Notes under the pieces: model-generated | What the model saw: only the letters and a program-made list of their open reading frames with translations | The model's database searches: none | Told to the model about the DNA's origin: nothing | Made by a program: the position numbers and the translations under genes | Shown here: positions 13,801-22,645 of the stretch, one piece after another | How the letters are laid out: each line of letters begins with the position of its first letter | How positions within the stretch are numbered: the first letter of the stretch is position 1 | Assembly: GCF_001640805.2 (NCBI RefSeq) | Contig: NC_066833.1 | Location: 13,844,183-13,908,182, forward strand | Source: Lates calcarifer | Taxonomy: Eukaryota > Chordata > Actinopteri > Centropomidae | Direction: 5' to 3' | Length of the DNA: 64,000 nt

Positions 13801-16800
13801 AGGGGAAGCAACAAAGAAACCACTGTGTCAGTTATAAGTGCCTGCTCTACCTCCAAACAAAGTCAGATGTGTAGGACAGAATATTTGAACAGTGGAAGGA
13901 TACAAAGTGTTTTAAGAGATGTTTAAAATGAAGTACCATGCCAGAGAGCCCAAGCCTTTTCCCACCTTATTCCTGACCTCCGCCCCTGCAGGTTCTCATC
14001 CCCAGTGTTAAGCTGGACTATAGCCATGTTCAGTCTAGGTGTGGGTCCTTGGACAGGAGGGGCTACTCAGCAGGAGGTGGAAACGTGAGTCTTGTGCCAC
14101 AAGTCCATTGTCTCAGTGTTCATGTCAGTGTTACTTCTGTGTTTTGTCAGTGTTGCTTTTTCCTTTTCCACCTGGCTTTACAATTTCACAGTTTTTGAAG
14201 TCACTCATTCATTAAGGCAGCAGTGCTCTTTACCTGTTTGCTCTTCATTAACGCACTGTTCTCCAGTAGTGCTTTGAGTCCCGTGAGGATTTTTGATACA
14301 AAAGGCTGCATATGTTCGTGTTCTGCACGTAACCCTTTTTGTACAGGTGCAAATCCATTTTGAACTAAAAGCAGTTTTGACATCTTTTTTGAATGCTGGT
14401 AAATTTTTATGCATAGAAATCTAAATGGATACAAAAAAAATATTCCAGTTATTGCTAGCAAGACTCAAGCATCTGTCATCATCAACAGGTAGCACGCTGC
14501 ATGAAGCACTTCCCTCTTAGCTGATTAACTCCAATTATAACCATTTGAAGGCAGCAGGTACAGTATGTGCTCCATCTGCAGAGTCTAATTTGTGTGATGC
14601 ACATTATCAAGCAAGATTAATAATAATGAGCCAATTAAAACTTCTCTCTTGACTTTATATCATTGCTTCAGAACTTCTTTTTACTTGGATCTGACAAATC
14701 CAGGGAACTGAAAAAACTTTCATTTAGATTTTAGCAATTAAGATACTTGCTTACTCCATGAAGAAAGATAAAATAAACCTCAGCTATTTGGTTACTTTTT
14801 TGTTACCTGTAGTAATGTTAATATTTAAGGATAATCATAAAACAAAAGGATAACCATCAACAACAAAAAATTGCTCAGATTCTAAACATACAAGATAAAC
14901 ATCTCATGTCAATCCACAGCGAGTGACAAATGGCATATTGTCACTTTAAATCACAGCTGCACAACTGACAGGTCTTGCAGCTTTTTATAGTGCGCACCTG
15001 ACAGAGTTGAGGGCACTGGTTAAAATGGGTGAGTAACAAGGGGAGCTCAAGGCCACGGAGAAGGTGGCTGAGTTGTTGAATGGACCCCACCACCTTTGGA
15101 AATAGAATAGCACAGTCCTGTTTGCATTCAGACAGTACCATGACAATGGTGAGGGGAACAGTCCGAATGGTGCAAGAAAAGGCTGTAGTATTTGGCCCAA
15201 TTAAAATTCATAATTTAGTTGTGCAATAAGTAAAGTGAGGATGCCAAAGATGATGCCATGAACAAGTCAACTTAAAAAACATAAATCAAATCAATATTTG
15301 CTGTGACCACCCTTTGCCTTTAAAACAGCACCAGTTGTCCTAGTTTTTTTCGAGGTAACTGGCAGGTAGGTTCTTCCAAGCATCTTGAATAACGATAATT
15401 TTTTTTTTTTTTTTTTTTTACTATAATTTCATGAGAAAAACTTGACTTGTTGTATATATTTATTTTATTTATCTGGGTCAAGACTGCTACATACTTGACT
15501 TGTCTTCTGTATCTTTTGAATCACTCAAAATGACAGAGGTTGGATATAATGTTACACCACTAATGGGTATTGTCGATGTACTACTTCTTATTTATTATTA
15601 TTTAAGTGTAGTTGAAGCAAATCTTAATATTTTAAGTTGTTGTTGTTATGTATGTGCATATACGTACATACTCCTGTTTGAAATGTTCCCTTCCTGCCAA
15701 CCTGTAATACTTAAACTAATACTTGATAGATCATCAAATGTAATGTCTTCTCCATGGAAACAATTTCCAACACAGTAAAGATTTCATAAAGATGTCAAAG
15801 TTGAAGATGCGAGCCACACTGCAGCCTGATGTTTACCCTCGGTGACCCAAACCACATCTCATCCCTCACGCTGTGTAACTTTGCTGGTGTTTTGCATGTG
15901 TAAGGGAGTCCTGGTAGATGACTAGGCTAAGGCACATAATGTACTTTGTGCACATGGTGTTGTGGTTTATGTGGCTGTGATGTGCGTTATTCATCATCGT
16001 CTCACTTTCCCTGTTGTTTTTATCCTCTCAGGTTATTTAAGAGAGGAGAAAATAAAGAACACCAAATCATTGGTTACAAAAGACATATCAGCTAAATCAG
16101 TGACTTGGCAAAGTGATTGCTGACCATAGGCGTGACCCAGTGATTCATCTCAGGATGTGGTGTATCTCCTCTTGTTCACTGTGCCGTGTCTAAAGCTTTA
16201 TAGCGCTGCTCTGTTTTCTGTCTCATCGGTTCACTCCTTATATATCTCTCTGTGGTTTTCTCTTCAGATCCCCAGGGTGTGTCACATAACTGCATATCCC
16301 TATCTCCACCTGTGGCCACTTTCAACTGTGCAGTCTTTTCTAACTGCCTCACGCTGAATTCTCACTTTTGTGGTGTACAGTATATTTGATGTATATTTGA
16401 AGTCTTCTGAATGTGCCAAAATATTTCAAGCAACACCAGCATTGCAGCATTCATATACCTTGTGTTCAGTCTTGGTTCAGTTGGTTTAACAGACACCAGC
16501 AGTTCTTCGCACAGCAGAACACAGGGACTGTTATGTAATAGTCACTGGTATTCTGCTCTTGCGCTGTCTTGCTTGTGTTTTCTAATAATTACATGCAATT
16601 AGATATCACTGTGTCGGAATGTAGAAAACTGCAGCCTTTCATTCTCAGTTGATACCCAATCATTTTCTAAAGTTTAGTGTACATGTGATGCGCTGTATTC
16701 TTCTCTTTGATTTAGAGAGGGAAAATAGAAGTCACTGCCTTTCGTAGCCTCTTTGTCAAGTGTGAGCTCTGACCTTGTCTTTTCCTGACTTTGCTTCTTC

Positions 16801-19336
16801 CAGGTGCAGATACAGAATAAGAAGATTGACTTGAGCCATGTGACCTCCAAGTGTGGCTCTCTAGACAACATCCATCATCGGCCAGGTAATCTTCAGCGTG
16901 CACTCAGAGAGGTAACACTGGGGGTGGAATAAAGGTTAGACAAGCATGCTTGTAACCAGAAGCTCACCCCTGCAGTCCTTGACAGTAATCTGTGAATTTA
17001 TGTGAGGGATGTCCAGCTCTCTTTAGCTCGCCATGCCATGCCATACCATGCCATTTTAAAATGCTGTGACTGTTTGTTGACTGACAATGAAGTGTAGTCT
17101 AATGTAATCCAAATAATAAATGTCATTTGCTGCTTATATTCAACTCATGAACTAACACTCCAGTCAAATGAAGCTCCAGCACAGATCTGGATCATGGTGA
17201 ACTGAAAAAGCACTGACAGTGAAAGATACAGTAAACTGCCTTTGGATTGACAGCTCGATGGATCTGTCCAAATGTGGCCGAATGTGGGAGGTGTTGCGGT
17301 TTCTGGCGGACTTGCCATGTTCTGAGTGTTTCTGCCCGGTGCGTGTGTGGATGTAGAGCAGGATGATGATGAACTGGATTCAGTCAAACCTGGAACCATT
17401 TTTTAAATTGTTTATTCAAATCACTGACAGAAAGAACCAAATTATCATGCACCGTGTCAATAACTTGTTCATTTCTCAGACATTCATCGGGCAAGGAAGG
17501 TCTGAGGACAGTGTACTCTCAGTCAGAGTCTATGATCAAATGCAATACTTTCTGAGGGTTAAGAACTTCAAATACCACCCACCTAAACATTGTTGTAAAC
17601 CAAGCACACACCACAAAAACAGCTCTTGGGGTGCAGACACGGGACCTCTGGGAATGTCCTGTGGTGCCTTGCATTGGGACATTGGCAAGATCCTTTGGGT
17701 CCTCTGGGTTGCAAGGTGGTGGTCCCCATGGATCTGGCTTGTGTGCTTCGTCTACAACAATGTTTAGGTGGATGGTATATCTCAAAGTAACATCAAGATA
17801 AATCTCAGGACCCAAGGTTTCCCAGCTGAACATTGTATTGTAATGAAATGATCAATGTTATTCACTTCATCTTTACTTTTGGGTGCAGTAAAATTACTGT
17901 TGACCAGAAGCACTGCAGGGCAATTTACAGTGCTGAAAAGATATATGTATCCTACCAGCAGGGAAACTGAATGACAGTATGTGCATCTAAGACAGGTTTC
18001 CAGAGTTCTTGCTGTTTTGCTGTGAGGTGTGAAAACCCCCCTTTCCCCTCCCAGATGGCGTTGTGGTGACTGCTTCAGCTCCTGCAGCTCCATCTGCTGG
18101 CCCCTGTCTGCCCAAGTCTTTATTTTATAACCTTTATCTTTGAATGTTCACCTGACAGACACACTCTTTCAGCACAATAGTTCACATTCTTTGTCCCCAT
18201 GAAGTCCAGACAACAGACAAGCAAACTTTCCAACATTAACTCTTCCCTTCACCTTTAGTCATTTGCTGCCACTGAGTCAACCTGAGTTGATATTTCTCTA
18301 TAGATTTTACACTTCCTCTGCTTCTCCCCAGGGGGCGGTAACGTGCGTATAGAGAGTGTGAAGTTGGACTTCAAAGACAAAGCCCAAGCCAAGGTGGGTT
18401 CCCTGGATAATGCTCACCACATTCCTGGTGGAGGCCGCATAACGGTGAGTGTCAGCTCCATGCCCTCAATCCATGATTTAAAGGAAAACAACAAGTTTTT
18501 GAGACACTCTTACTAGTCTTACTAGTCAATGTAGGTTATACTCTATGGACAACACACACTTTTTTGAGTTTACATGTATAGTAAATAACATTTTCTCCAC
18601 AACTCATGGTGTGCAGACTTTTCAGTTACCATAATTTGTGCAGTGAAAAGAATATATAGAGGAAAAATCACCCTACTCTTACCCTATTACATGAATATTT
18701 CTGTAAATAAGAATAGTAAGAACAGTCTGTAAATAAAAAAGTAACATAGCCATAGCCTTACTTAGAATAAAATGGGTAAAGTTACAATGAAAAAATGACT
18801 CAAATACACATGTAATATATATAAAATATGTTTCCAACAGGCCAATCTTTCAAAAACTTGTTGTATTCCTTTATATGCCTGTGAGAGGGTAGCAGTAAAG
18901 GTATGGTATACGTCACTATCAATAAATAGTTCTACATCCTAAATTGTTTTCATCAAGTATTTGAAAGTGAAACACCCCAGAGTTAAACATCATTTGCAGT
19001 TGTTCTAAAGCTGGACTCACAAAGAAACATAAAATCATTTTTATTTGACACTATATGAAAATGTATTTCTTCTTCCCCATCCACTTCTCCCATCACGCCA
19101 CCTGCATTCAACAGATTGAGAGCCACAGGCTGACATTTCGCGACCATGCCAAGGCCCGAGTGGACCACGGAGCCGAGATTGTCATCCAGTCGCCAGGCCT
19201 GTCTGGCTCAGTGTCACCCCACCGCCACCGGGACAGCCACCTATCCTCCTCCGGCAGCCTCAACATGATGGAGTCGCCGCAATTAGCGACCCTGGCTGAG
19301 GATGTCACTGCGGCTCTGGCTAAGCAGGGTTTGTGA
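1..19336 (+). CDS. map2: map2, microtubule-associated protein 2 (3' part, 12 exons)
   Basis: MAP2 binds and stabilises microtubules in neuronal dendrites. Coding exons, with splice junctions that keep frame: <1-1824, 1953-2196, 2459-2596, 4072-4133, 5395-5526, 5727-5868, 6318-6374, 6680-6987, 13992-14084, 16804-16885, 18332-18444, 19115-19336 (stop TGA). Together they encode about 1137 residues if all are used. Domain order: acidic projection domain with a [17 protein letters not shown] motif, Lys/Glu-rich helical tract, [10 protein letters not shown] segment, Ser/Pro-rich region, and tau/MAP2/MAP4 repeats R1-R4 with KIGS, RCGS, KCGS and KVGS motifs, the Ser of which are MARK-kinase sites in the family. 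The end [14 protein letters not shown] is the vertebrate MAP2 C-terminus. The start codon, RII-binding site and earlier exons lie to the left of the window. Exon 1953-2196 contains a one-base frame break (see that exon). Family assignment is certain from the repeats and the C-terminus; map2 is preferred to mapt and map4 by the projection domain. Confidence 0.95.
1047..1280 (+). repeat. Six 39-bp (13-residue) tandem repeats in map2 coding sequence
   Basis: Six consecutive copies of a 13-residue unit, for example [26 protein letters not shown] and [13 protein letters not shown]. They lie at the end of a tract of almost pure Glu, Lys and Arg that starts near 640. Alternating acidic and basic residues at i, i+4 spacing predict a stable single alpha helix rather than a coiled coil. 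The nucleotide units are similar but not identical, so the array looks stable rather than freshly expanded. Confidence 0.85.
1825..1952 (+). other. map2: map2 intron with early in-frame stop if retained
   Basis: 128-nt intron. Reading on from the large exon gives only GEISLMVCS before TGA at 1851-1853. Confidence 0.7.
1953..2196 (+). CDS. map2: map2 exon with internal frame break ([10 protein letters not shown] exon)
   Basis: Acceptor TTCTGTAG|ATG and donor AAAAAG|GTTCTT. Entering in phase 1, the exon reads [19 protein letters not shown], the conserved MAP2 start of this segment, and then hits TAG at 2111-2113. The conserved continuation ([19 protein letters not shown], then [15 protein letters not shown]) is in the frame one base later, which is itself closed by TAA at 2001-2003. 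The switch therefore lies between 2004 and 2110; the A5 run at 2016-2020 is the simplest site, since one A fewer joins the two conserved parts. Either a sequencing or assembly error or a real one-base insertion. Confidence 0.85.
2459..2596 (+). CDS. map2: map2 exon (basic linker)
   Basis: 138 nt, phase 1 to phase 1, between AATGTAG|CTG and CCACAG|GTGACA. It encodes [19 protein letters not shown] and on to [14 protein letters not shown], matching the mammalian segment with KAELAKKTEVQAHSPSRK. The frame stays open into the following intron to TGA at 2782-2784 (see findings). Confidence 0.92.
2597..4071 (+). other. map2 intron with possible alternative 3' end and a MITE-like repeat
   Basis: The first 188 nt stay in frame with the preceding exon to a stop that overlaps the AATAAA at 2773-2778. 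The stretch 3046-3312 is a repeat (separate entry). The rest shows only scattered, unconserved open frames. Confidence 0.6.
3046..3312. mobile_element. MITE-like dispersed repeat with perfect internal hairpin
   Basis: CTGTGTCC at 3046-3053 is repeated inverted as GGACACAG at 3305-3312. Between them lie a perfect 14-bp stem (3197-3210 and 3216-3229) with a 5-nt loop, and a TGCACTATGTAGTAAATGAG motif. Stretches such as TGTGTCCGAAATC and GTGCACTAT are familiar from a short non-coding repeat found across teleost genomes. There is no coding capacity. Family name not assigned. Confidence 0.55.
4072..4133 (+). CDS. map2: map2 exon (short linker)
   Basis: 62 nt after a (TC)n polypyrimidine tract and CCCTCAG, ending TCG|GTAAGT in phase 0. 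It encodes [21 protein letters not shown], in the position of the mammalian stretch ending KQAKDKVS. Sequence similarity is weak; phase, splice sites and position support it. Confidence 0.82.
4134..5394 (+). other. map2 intron, no gene seen
   Basis: AT-rich. It contains a run of 21 T at 4780-4800. Small open frames (for example 4159-4389 and 4876-5130) lack flanking splice logic or similarity. Confidence 0.6.
5395..5526 (+). CDS. map2: map2 optional exon (Ser/Pro-rich, phase 0-0)
   Basis: 132 nt between CATCTCAG|TGC and GCCAAG|GTAGGT, in frame at both ends, so it can be skipped without shifting frame. It encodes [20 protein letters not shown] and ends [10 protein letters not shown]. It sits where some mammalian MAP2 transcripts have an alternative exon beginning NSTLSKIPALQGSTKSP. 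The TKIP core is the only clear match. An acceptor 30 nt further in (ACAAAG|ATC) would also keep frame, so the 5' boundary is less certain. Confidence 0.68.
5727..5868 (+). CDS. map2: map2 exon (start of proline-rich region)
   Basis: 142 nt from CCAACAG|GAT to CCACAT|GTAGGC. It encodes [20 protein letters not shown] and on to [11 protein letters not shown], matching mammalian DGVTKSPEKRSSLPRPSSIL. It contains several S-P and R-S sites typical of the phosphorylated proline-rich region flanking the microtubule repeats. Confidence 0.93.
6318..6374 (+). CDS. map2: map2 exon (57-nt proline-rich linker)
   Basis: Phase 1 to phase 1, from TCTTTAG|CTT to ATGACAG|GTAGAA, encoding [19 protein letters not shown]. 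It replaces the mammalian stretch around TRSEPIRRAGKSG. Basic and Ser/Thr-rich. Accepted on phase, splice sites and continuity with both neighbours. Confidence 0.85.
6680..6987 (+). CDS. map2: map2 exon (proline-rich region and microtubule repeat R1)
   Basis: 308 nt from CATCCAG|TGACAG to GGACAG|GTGATG, ending in phase 0. It encodes the [20 protein letters not shown] segment, the [20 protein letters not shown] motif and R1 ([19 protein letters not shown]). T-P and S-P sites are targets of proline-directed kinases in this family. It ends exactly where the tau and MAP2 R1 exon ends, so it can splice to R2 or to R3. Confidence 0.95.
6988..13991 (+). other. Long map2 intron between R1 and R2 exons
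   Basis: A 7-kb AT-rich intron. In-frame readthrough from R1 ends at TGA 7030-7032, with an AATAAA at 7243-7248. There is a run of 17 A at 7293-7309, an AT-rich low-complexity stretch at 9220-9290 and an unexplained minus-strand open frame at 9752-10057. No other exon with flanking splice sites or repeat-domain similarity was found. Confidence 0.6.
13992..14084 (+). CDS. map2: map2 cassette exon for microtubule repeat R2 (4R form)
   Basis: 93 nt, exactly 31 codons, phase 0-0, between CCCTGCAG|GTT and GGAAAC|GTGAGT, alone in a 9.8-kb interval. It encodes [20 protein letters not shown] and ends SAGGGN. Skipping it joins R1 to R3 in frame and gives a 3R protein. The [11 protein letters not shown] part fits R2 of MAP2 (DFSKVQSRCGS), but the DNIKH motif that follows CGS in the family is replaced by DRRGY. 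Confidence 0.9.
14085..16803 (+). other. map2 intron between R2 and R3 exons
   Basis: AT-rich, with a Tc1-like fragment at about 15276-15396 followed by a run of 21 T (15399-15419). No coding exon seen. Confidence 0.6.
15276..15396 (-). mobile_element. Tc1-like transposon fragment
   Basis: The stretch with GTGACCACCCTTTGCC, then AAACAGCACCAGTTGTCCTA and GGCAGGTAGGTTCTTCCAAG closely resembles the antisense 5' region of a Tc1/mariner element widespread in fish. About 120 bp remain, ending in poly(T). The assignment comes from memory of teleost repeats. Confidence 0.55.
16804..16885 (+). CDS. map2: map2 exon for microtubule repeat R3
   Basis: 82 nt from CTTCCAG|GTG to CGGCCAG|GTAATC, phase 0 to phase 1. 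It encodes [20 protein letters not shown] followed by DNIHHRPG. This is the R3 repeat with VQI(Q/V)xKK start and KCGS phosphorylation motif, almost unchanged from mammals. Confidence 0.95.
16886..18331 (+). other. map2 intron between R3 and R4 exons
   Basis: A CCATGCCATG-type short repeat lies at 17032-17053 and a degraded Tc1-like element at about 17620-17860. Nothing else recognised. Confidence 0.6.
17620..17860 (-). mobile_element. Internally deleted Tc1-like transposon copy
   Basis: Segments such as GGGACATTGGCAAGATCCTT, CCATGGATCTGGCTTGTG, TCAGGACCCAAGGTTTCCCA and ATGAAATGATCAATGTTATT occur in the order known from a Tc1/mariner-type element common in fish (antisense to its transposase). 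The central part is missing, so the copy cannot encode a transposase. The left boundary may extend to about 17440. Confidence 0.6.
18332..18444 (+). CDS. map2: map2 exon for microtubule repeat R4
   Basis: 113 nt from CTCCCCAG|GGGGC to ATAACG|GTGAGT. It completes GGGN of R3 and encodes [20 protein letters not shown], then [13 protein letters not shown]. The KVGS motif and PGGG end are intact. Confidence 0.95.
18445..19114 (+). other. map2 intron between R4 and last exon
   Basis: AT-rich sequence of 670 bp with no recognised element. Confidence 0.65.
19115..19336 (+). CDS. map2: map2 terminal coding exon
   Basis: 74 codons including TGA, starting after TTCAACAG. It encodes [20 protein letters not shown], then [15 protein letters not shown] and the strongly conserved [20 protein letters not shown] end. 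It is richer in GC than the flanking noncoding DNA. Confidence 0.96.
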   Translation: MESHRLTFRDHAKARVDHGAEIVIQSPGLSGSVSPHRHRDSHLSSSGSLNMMESPQLATLAEDVTAALAKQGL

Positions 19337-20990
19337 ACACTGGATCTGTGGGCTCATCCTCTGCACCCCCAGACATCCTCAACCCGATCCTCTCAAACTT
19401 TTCTGGCCACTCCTGCCACCCTGAGGCCAACCTCTGCTAAATCACAGCCTCTGACCATCTCCACTTCAAGATCCATCTCTCGAATCTAAGTAGAGACTTG
19501 AATTAGGAGCTACTGTCCTTTGGTCCTCTTAATTTCCTTTCTATTTTAAACCCAAATATGTGTTATTTCTGATTCACTTTGTTGGCCTCTCTCTCTTTGA
19601 ATGATGTTGCATAGAATAGTTTAGTCTGAGCACTGGTCCTAGATAAGATGTAAGGACCAGGTATTGGCTTGACTGGCCCCGGATCAGTGTTTTGAAGAAG
19701 CTACCACCTTTTTTCTACATTAAATAAGAAGTAATGTGGCCAGCACACCATGCAGCACGTGTTGTTCTTGCTCAGTAACCGTGCATGGACGCCAAATCCC
19801 CTAACAAACCAAGCATCCTTACTGCAAGTCATTCTTGTCATCCAATATATAATATATTTAACAAATATATATAAAAATATGTATAAAAATACAAGTTCTT
19901 TGCCATCTAAATCTCCTCAAAACATTTTAAAAGGAAGTGACAATATGGCTATAAAATATACCTGTAAAATTGCATTAATGCAAGAACTAGGTCTATGTTA
20001 TGACAAGCATGTATTGATTCAAATATTAAAAGAGGCTATTTTGTAACTTAAAAAAGGATTTTAGTAAGTTATTTCCTCAATTATTGGATAAAGATTAAAC
20101 AAGTTCATGTTTTGTAGTTATTAGTTGTTTACAGTGTAATGCTTGGTGACAGTGTCAGACAGCTGATTTGGTGTTGCTAAGGAATGCATTTCAGTCCTGT
20201 TGACGAGCATTACACACTTGTACCTGCTGAGTAGTTCAATATAGAAGCCTGTTTATACATCGGAACAATATTAAACACTGGAGTCCGTTCCACAAACCTC
20301 CATCCAAAAAAGACACAGCTAAAAGTGTGTTGTCTTTACAGCTACAGATAATCAGCTTTCATGAATGAACAGTATGGACATTTCTCTGCTAACAGACTGA
20401 TGCTGCACTCATGGGGACTCTTCTGCCCTCTGAATCACAGAAGAAGATGCAACAGTTTGCAAGCTGAGATTTAGCAGAAGAGCAGCTACTCTGAAATCTG
20501 TCTGTGTGTGCGTGTGTGTGTGTGCATTTGGTGCCGATCCCCTGTTGTTTTACCACAGATGCTACTGTATCTGGATGTTTTGTTGCAATATGTGGGAGAT
20601 GTTTTTTTCCATTTTTTTTTCTTTCTTTTTTTTTTGAAAAATCAATTTAAAAGACACTTGATGAAGAAAAACAAAACGAGAGGGAGCTCAGTAAGCTCCT
20701 GTTACATCTGTTAGGAAAAGGTGTTTAGGTGATCTAGTTTCTTTTTCAGACACCATCTGTGGTATATCTTGCCTCCTGCCTAATTACTGCCCTCAACTGC
20801 AACTGTTTGTTTGCTTCTGTGTTTTTTCTGCATTCCCCATCTCTGTGTGCCCCCCTCCTGCCTCCTGCTCCACCCTACAGCAACTGTAAATGTATTTAAA
20901 AGGTCAAGTAGATGTACGCAGTTTTTCTCTTGTTGAGATGACACTAATTACAATAATTAATGACAATAAAAAGGACAAAAAGTGATGCTG
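19337..20990 (+). other. map2: map2 3' UTR and poly(A) signal
   Basis: No coding sequence follows the TGA. The first strong signal is AATAAA at 20965-20970, followed by a GT-rich and then T-rich stretch (20984-21009), so cleavage is expected near 20990. A TG-rich run at about 20500-20528 and a T-rich run at 20589-20636 could bind CELF or ELAV-type proteins. This implies a UTR of about 1.65 kb. Confidence 0.65.
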
Positions 20991-21027
20991 GAGTACTGTC
21001 TTTTTTTCAGATGAGAAGACAGTAAAA

Positions 21028-21380
21028 GTAGTAGTCTGACATTTTGGTGATTTTTTTTCTTTCTGAGCTTTTTTTTTTTAGTATTAGCTAAAAAAATTGA
21101 TACCACTCTTATGTCTGTTAGGTACATATATAGTCAGAGCCAACAGCCTGTTAGCTCAGCTTAGTAGAAATAGTGGAAACAGTTAGCATTACTGTGTCCA
21201 GAGGTTACAATATCAACCCCCCTGCAACACTGAAGCACACTATTTCACATGTTATCTCATTTGTTTTAACCTGCACAAAACCAAGTGTAAAAATGACAAG
21301 TTGTGTGCTAAGCTAATTGACCGCCAGCCGTAGCTTCATATTTAATAGACAGACATGAGAATAGTATCAGTTCTAATCAA
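21028..21380. repeat. Dispersed percomorph repeat between map2 and myl1 3' ends
   Basis: It begins with GTCTGACATTTTGG and continues through GATACCACTCTTATGTCTGT, CAGCCTGTTAGCTCAGCTTA and AAACCAAGTGTAAAAATGAC to CCGTAGCTTCATATTT and GACAGACATGAGAATAGTAT. These phrases, including the inverted ends, match a short non-coding repeat very common in percomorph fish. It has no coding capacity. Confidence 0.7.
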
Positions 21381-21429
21381 TTAATTATACAGATGACTTG
21401 CATTCAATAAATAGTCAGAAATTCAGAAA

Positions 21430-21973
21430 TAAAATGGGAATTTGTGAAAATTTTATTGTGAAATGGCTGAGGATACAATAAGTTAAGACTTGGGATGGGA
21501 TGAGTGAGGCGTGGTTTCATTTTGATGGCCAGTCCCGGGCCAAACTAGTCACTTCACTGGCAGATAGAGAGCCAGACAGTAAAGTGAGAGGAGGGGATTG
21601 CTGTTATCCCACCTTCCCCTCCATCACTGTTCCACTGTGAGAAAACCAGTGACGATTTAAAAAAAAGAAAAAGAAAAAAACCCCGAATGAGACAGAAGGA
21701 CTAGGGTGAAGATGAGGAAAGAGACATCTCGTCTGAAAAAAATCAGGACGGCTTCCCAAACACCAGAAGGAGGAGGAGGAGGAGAGAAAAAAAGCACCAG
21801 TTGGACATAAGAGAAAAAAAAAGTTTAGAACAAAACAAAAGGTTTCAGGAAATGACATCTCATAGTCCTTTGTTCCCCCTGCTTCCTCAGGTGGTACAGG
21901 AAACAGTGAGTGGATGTCGCGACACCATGGGGTCCGCACATATACGATTCTCACCACCACAGTGACAGGGTCC
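21430..21973 (-). other. myl1: myl1 3' UTR and poly(A) signal
   Basis: Minus-strand AATAAA lies at 21457-21452, giving a UTR of about 540 nt with cleavage near 21430. The open frame seen on this strand in 21604-22029 is chance in UTR sequence. Confidence 0.55.
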
Positions 21974-22002
21974 TTAAACAGACATGATGTGCTTGACAAA
22001 GG
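21974..22002 (-). CDS. myl1: myl1 exon 6 (C-terminus)
   Basis: 29 nt after TTCATCCACAG, encoding AFVKHIMSV and TAA. A separate tiny last coding exon is the normal arrangement for this family. Confidence 0.93.
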
Positions 22003-22605
22003 CTGTGGATGAAGACCAGGGTAGCACACAGAGAGGACAGAAGAGAGGGAAAATGAGTAAGTGAGATGAAAAATAAATAAGTAATAATAGAATAAGATTT
22101 GTTAGACTTAGTTCAGATCCAGACCTACAAATAATGAAAGCATCAAATCAGCATAGGTTGAAACATCCTGATTTCTAGTCCATAATCTGGGTAATTGCTT
22201 AAGCCTACACTTACTAAAATGCAACTAAGCAGTAGGTTTCTTTATGATGATATCATTGGAGTTATTTTTTAAAATTTTGTTCAACTCCACAGCCAATGAA
22301 ACAGCGATTATTTTCAATGGCTTAGTAGTGCTTGGTTGGTGAACTGATGTGTGTATAAAATTGCTGGAATGCCCCTTTAAAATTGTATACAAATATGAAT
22401 ATACATTAATTATTTGATTAAATAATACAGAATAAAGTATGATTAACTTTTATATTATATTACTCATAATATTTGTGGCTTACCCTCGTAGTTGACACAG
22501 CCGTTCTCGTCCTCCTGTCCCGCCATGAGAGCATCAATCTCAGCCTCAGTCATCTTCTCTCCTGTAGGGGGAGGCAGAGGACAACTACTGTTAATAATGC
22601 ACTGT

Positions 22606-22645
<40 letters not shown>

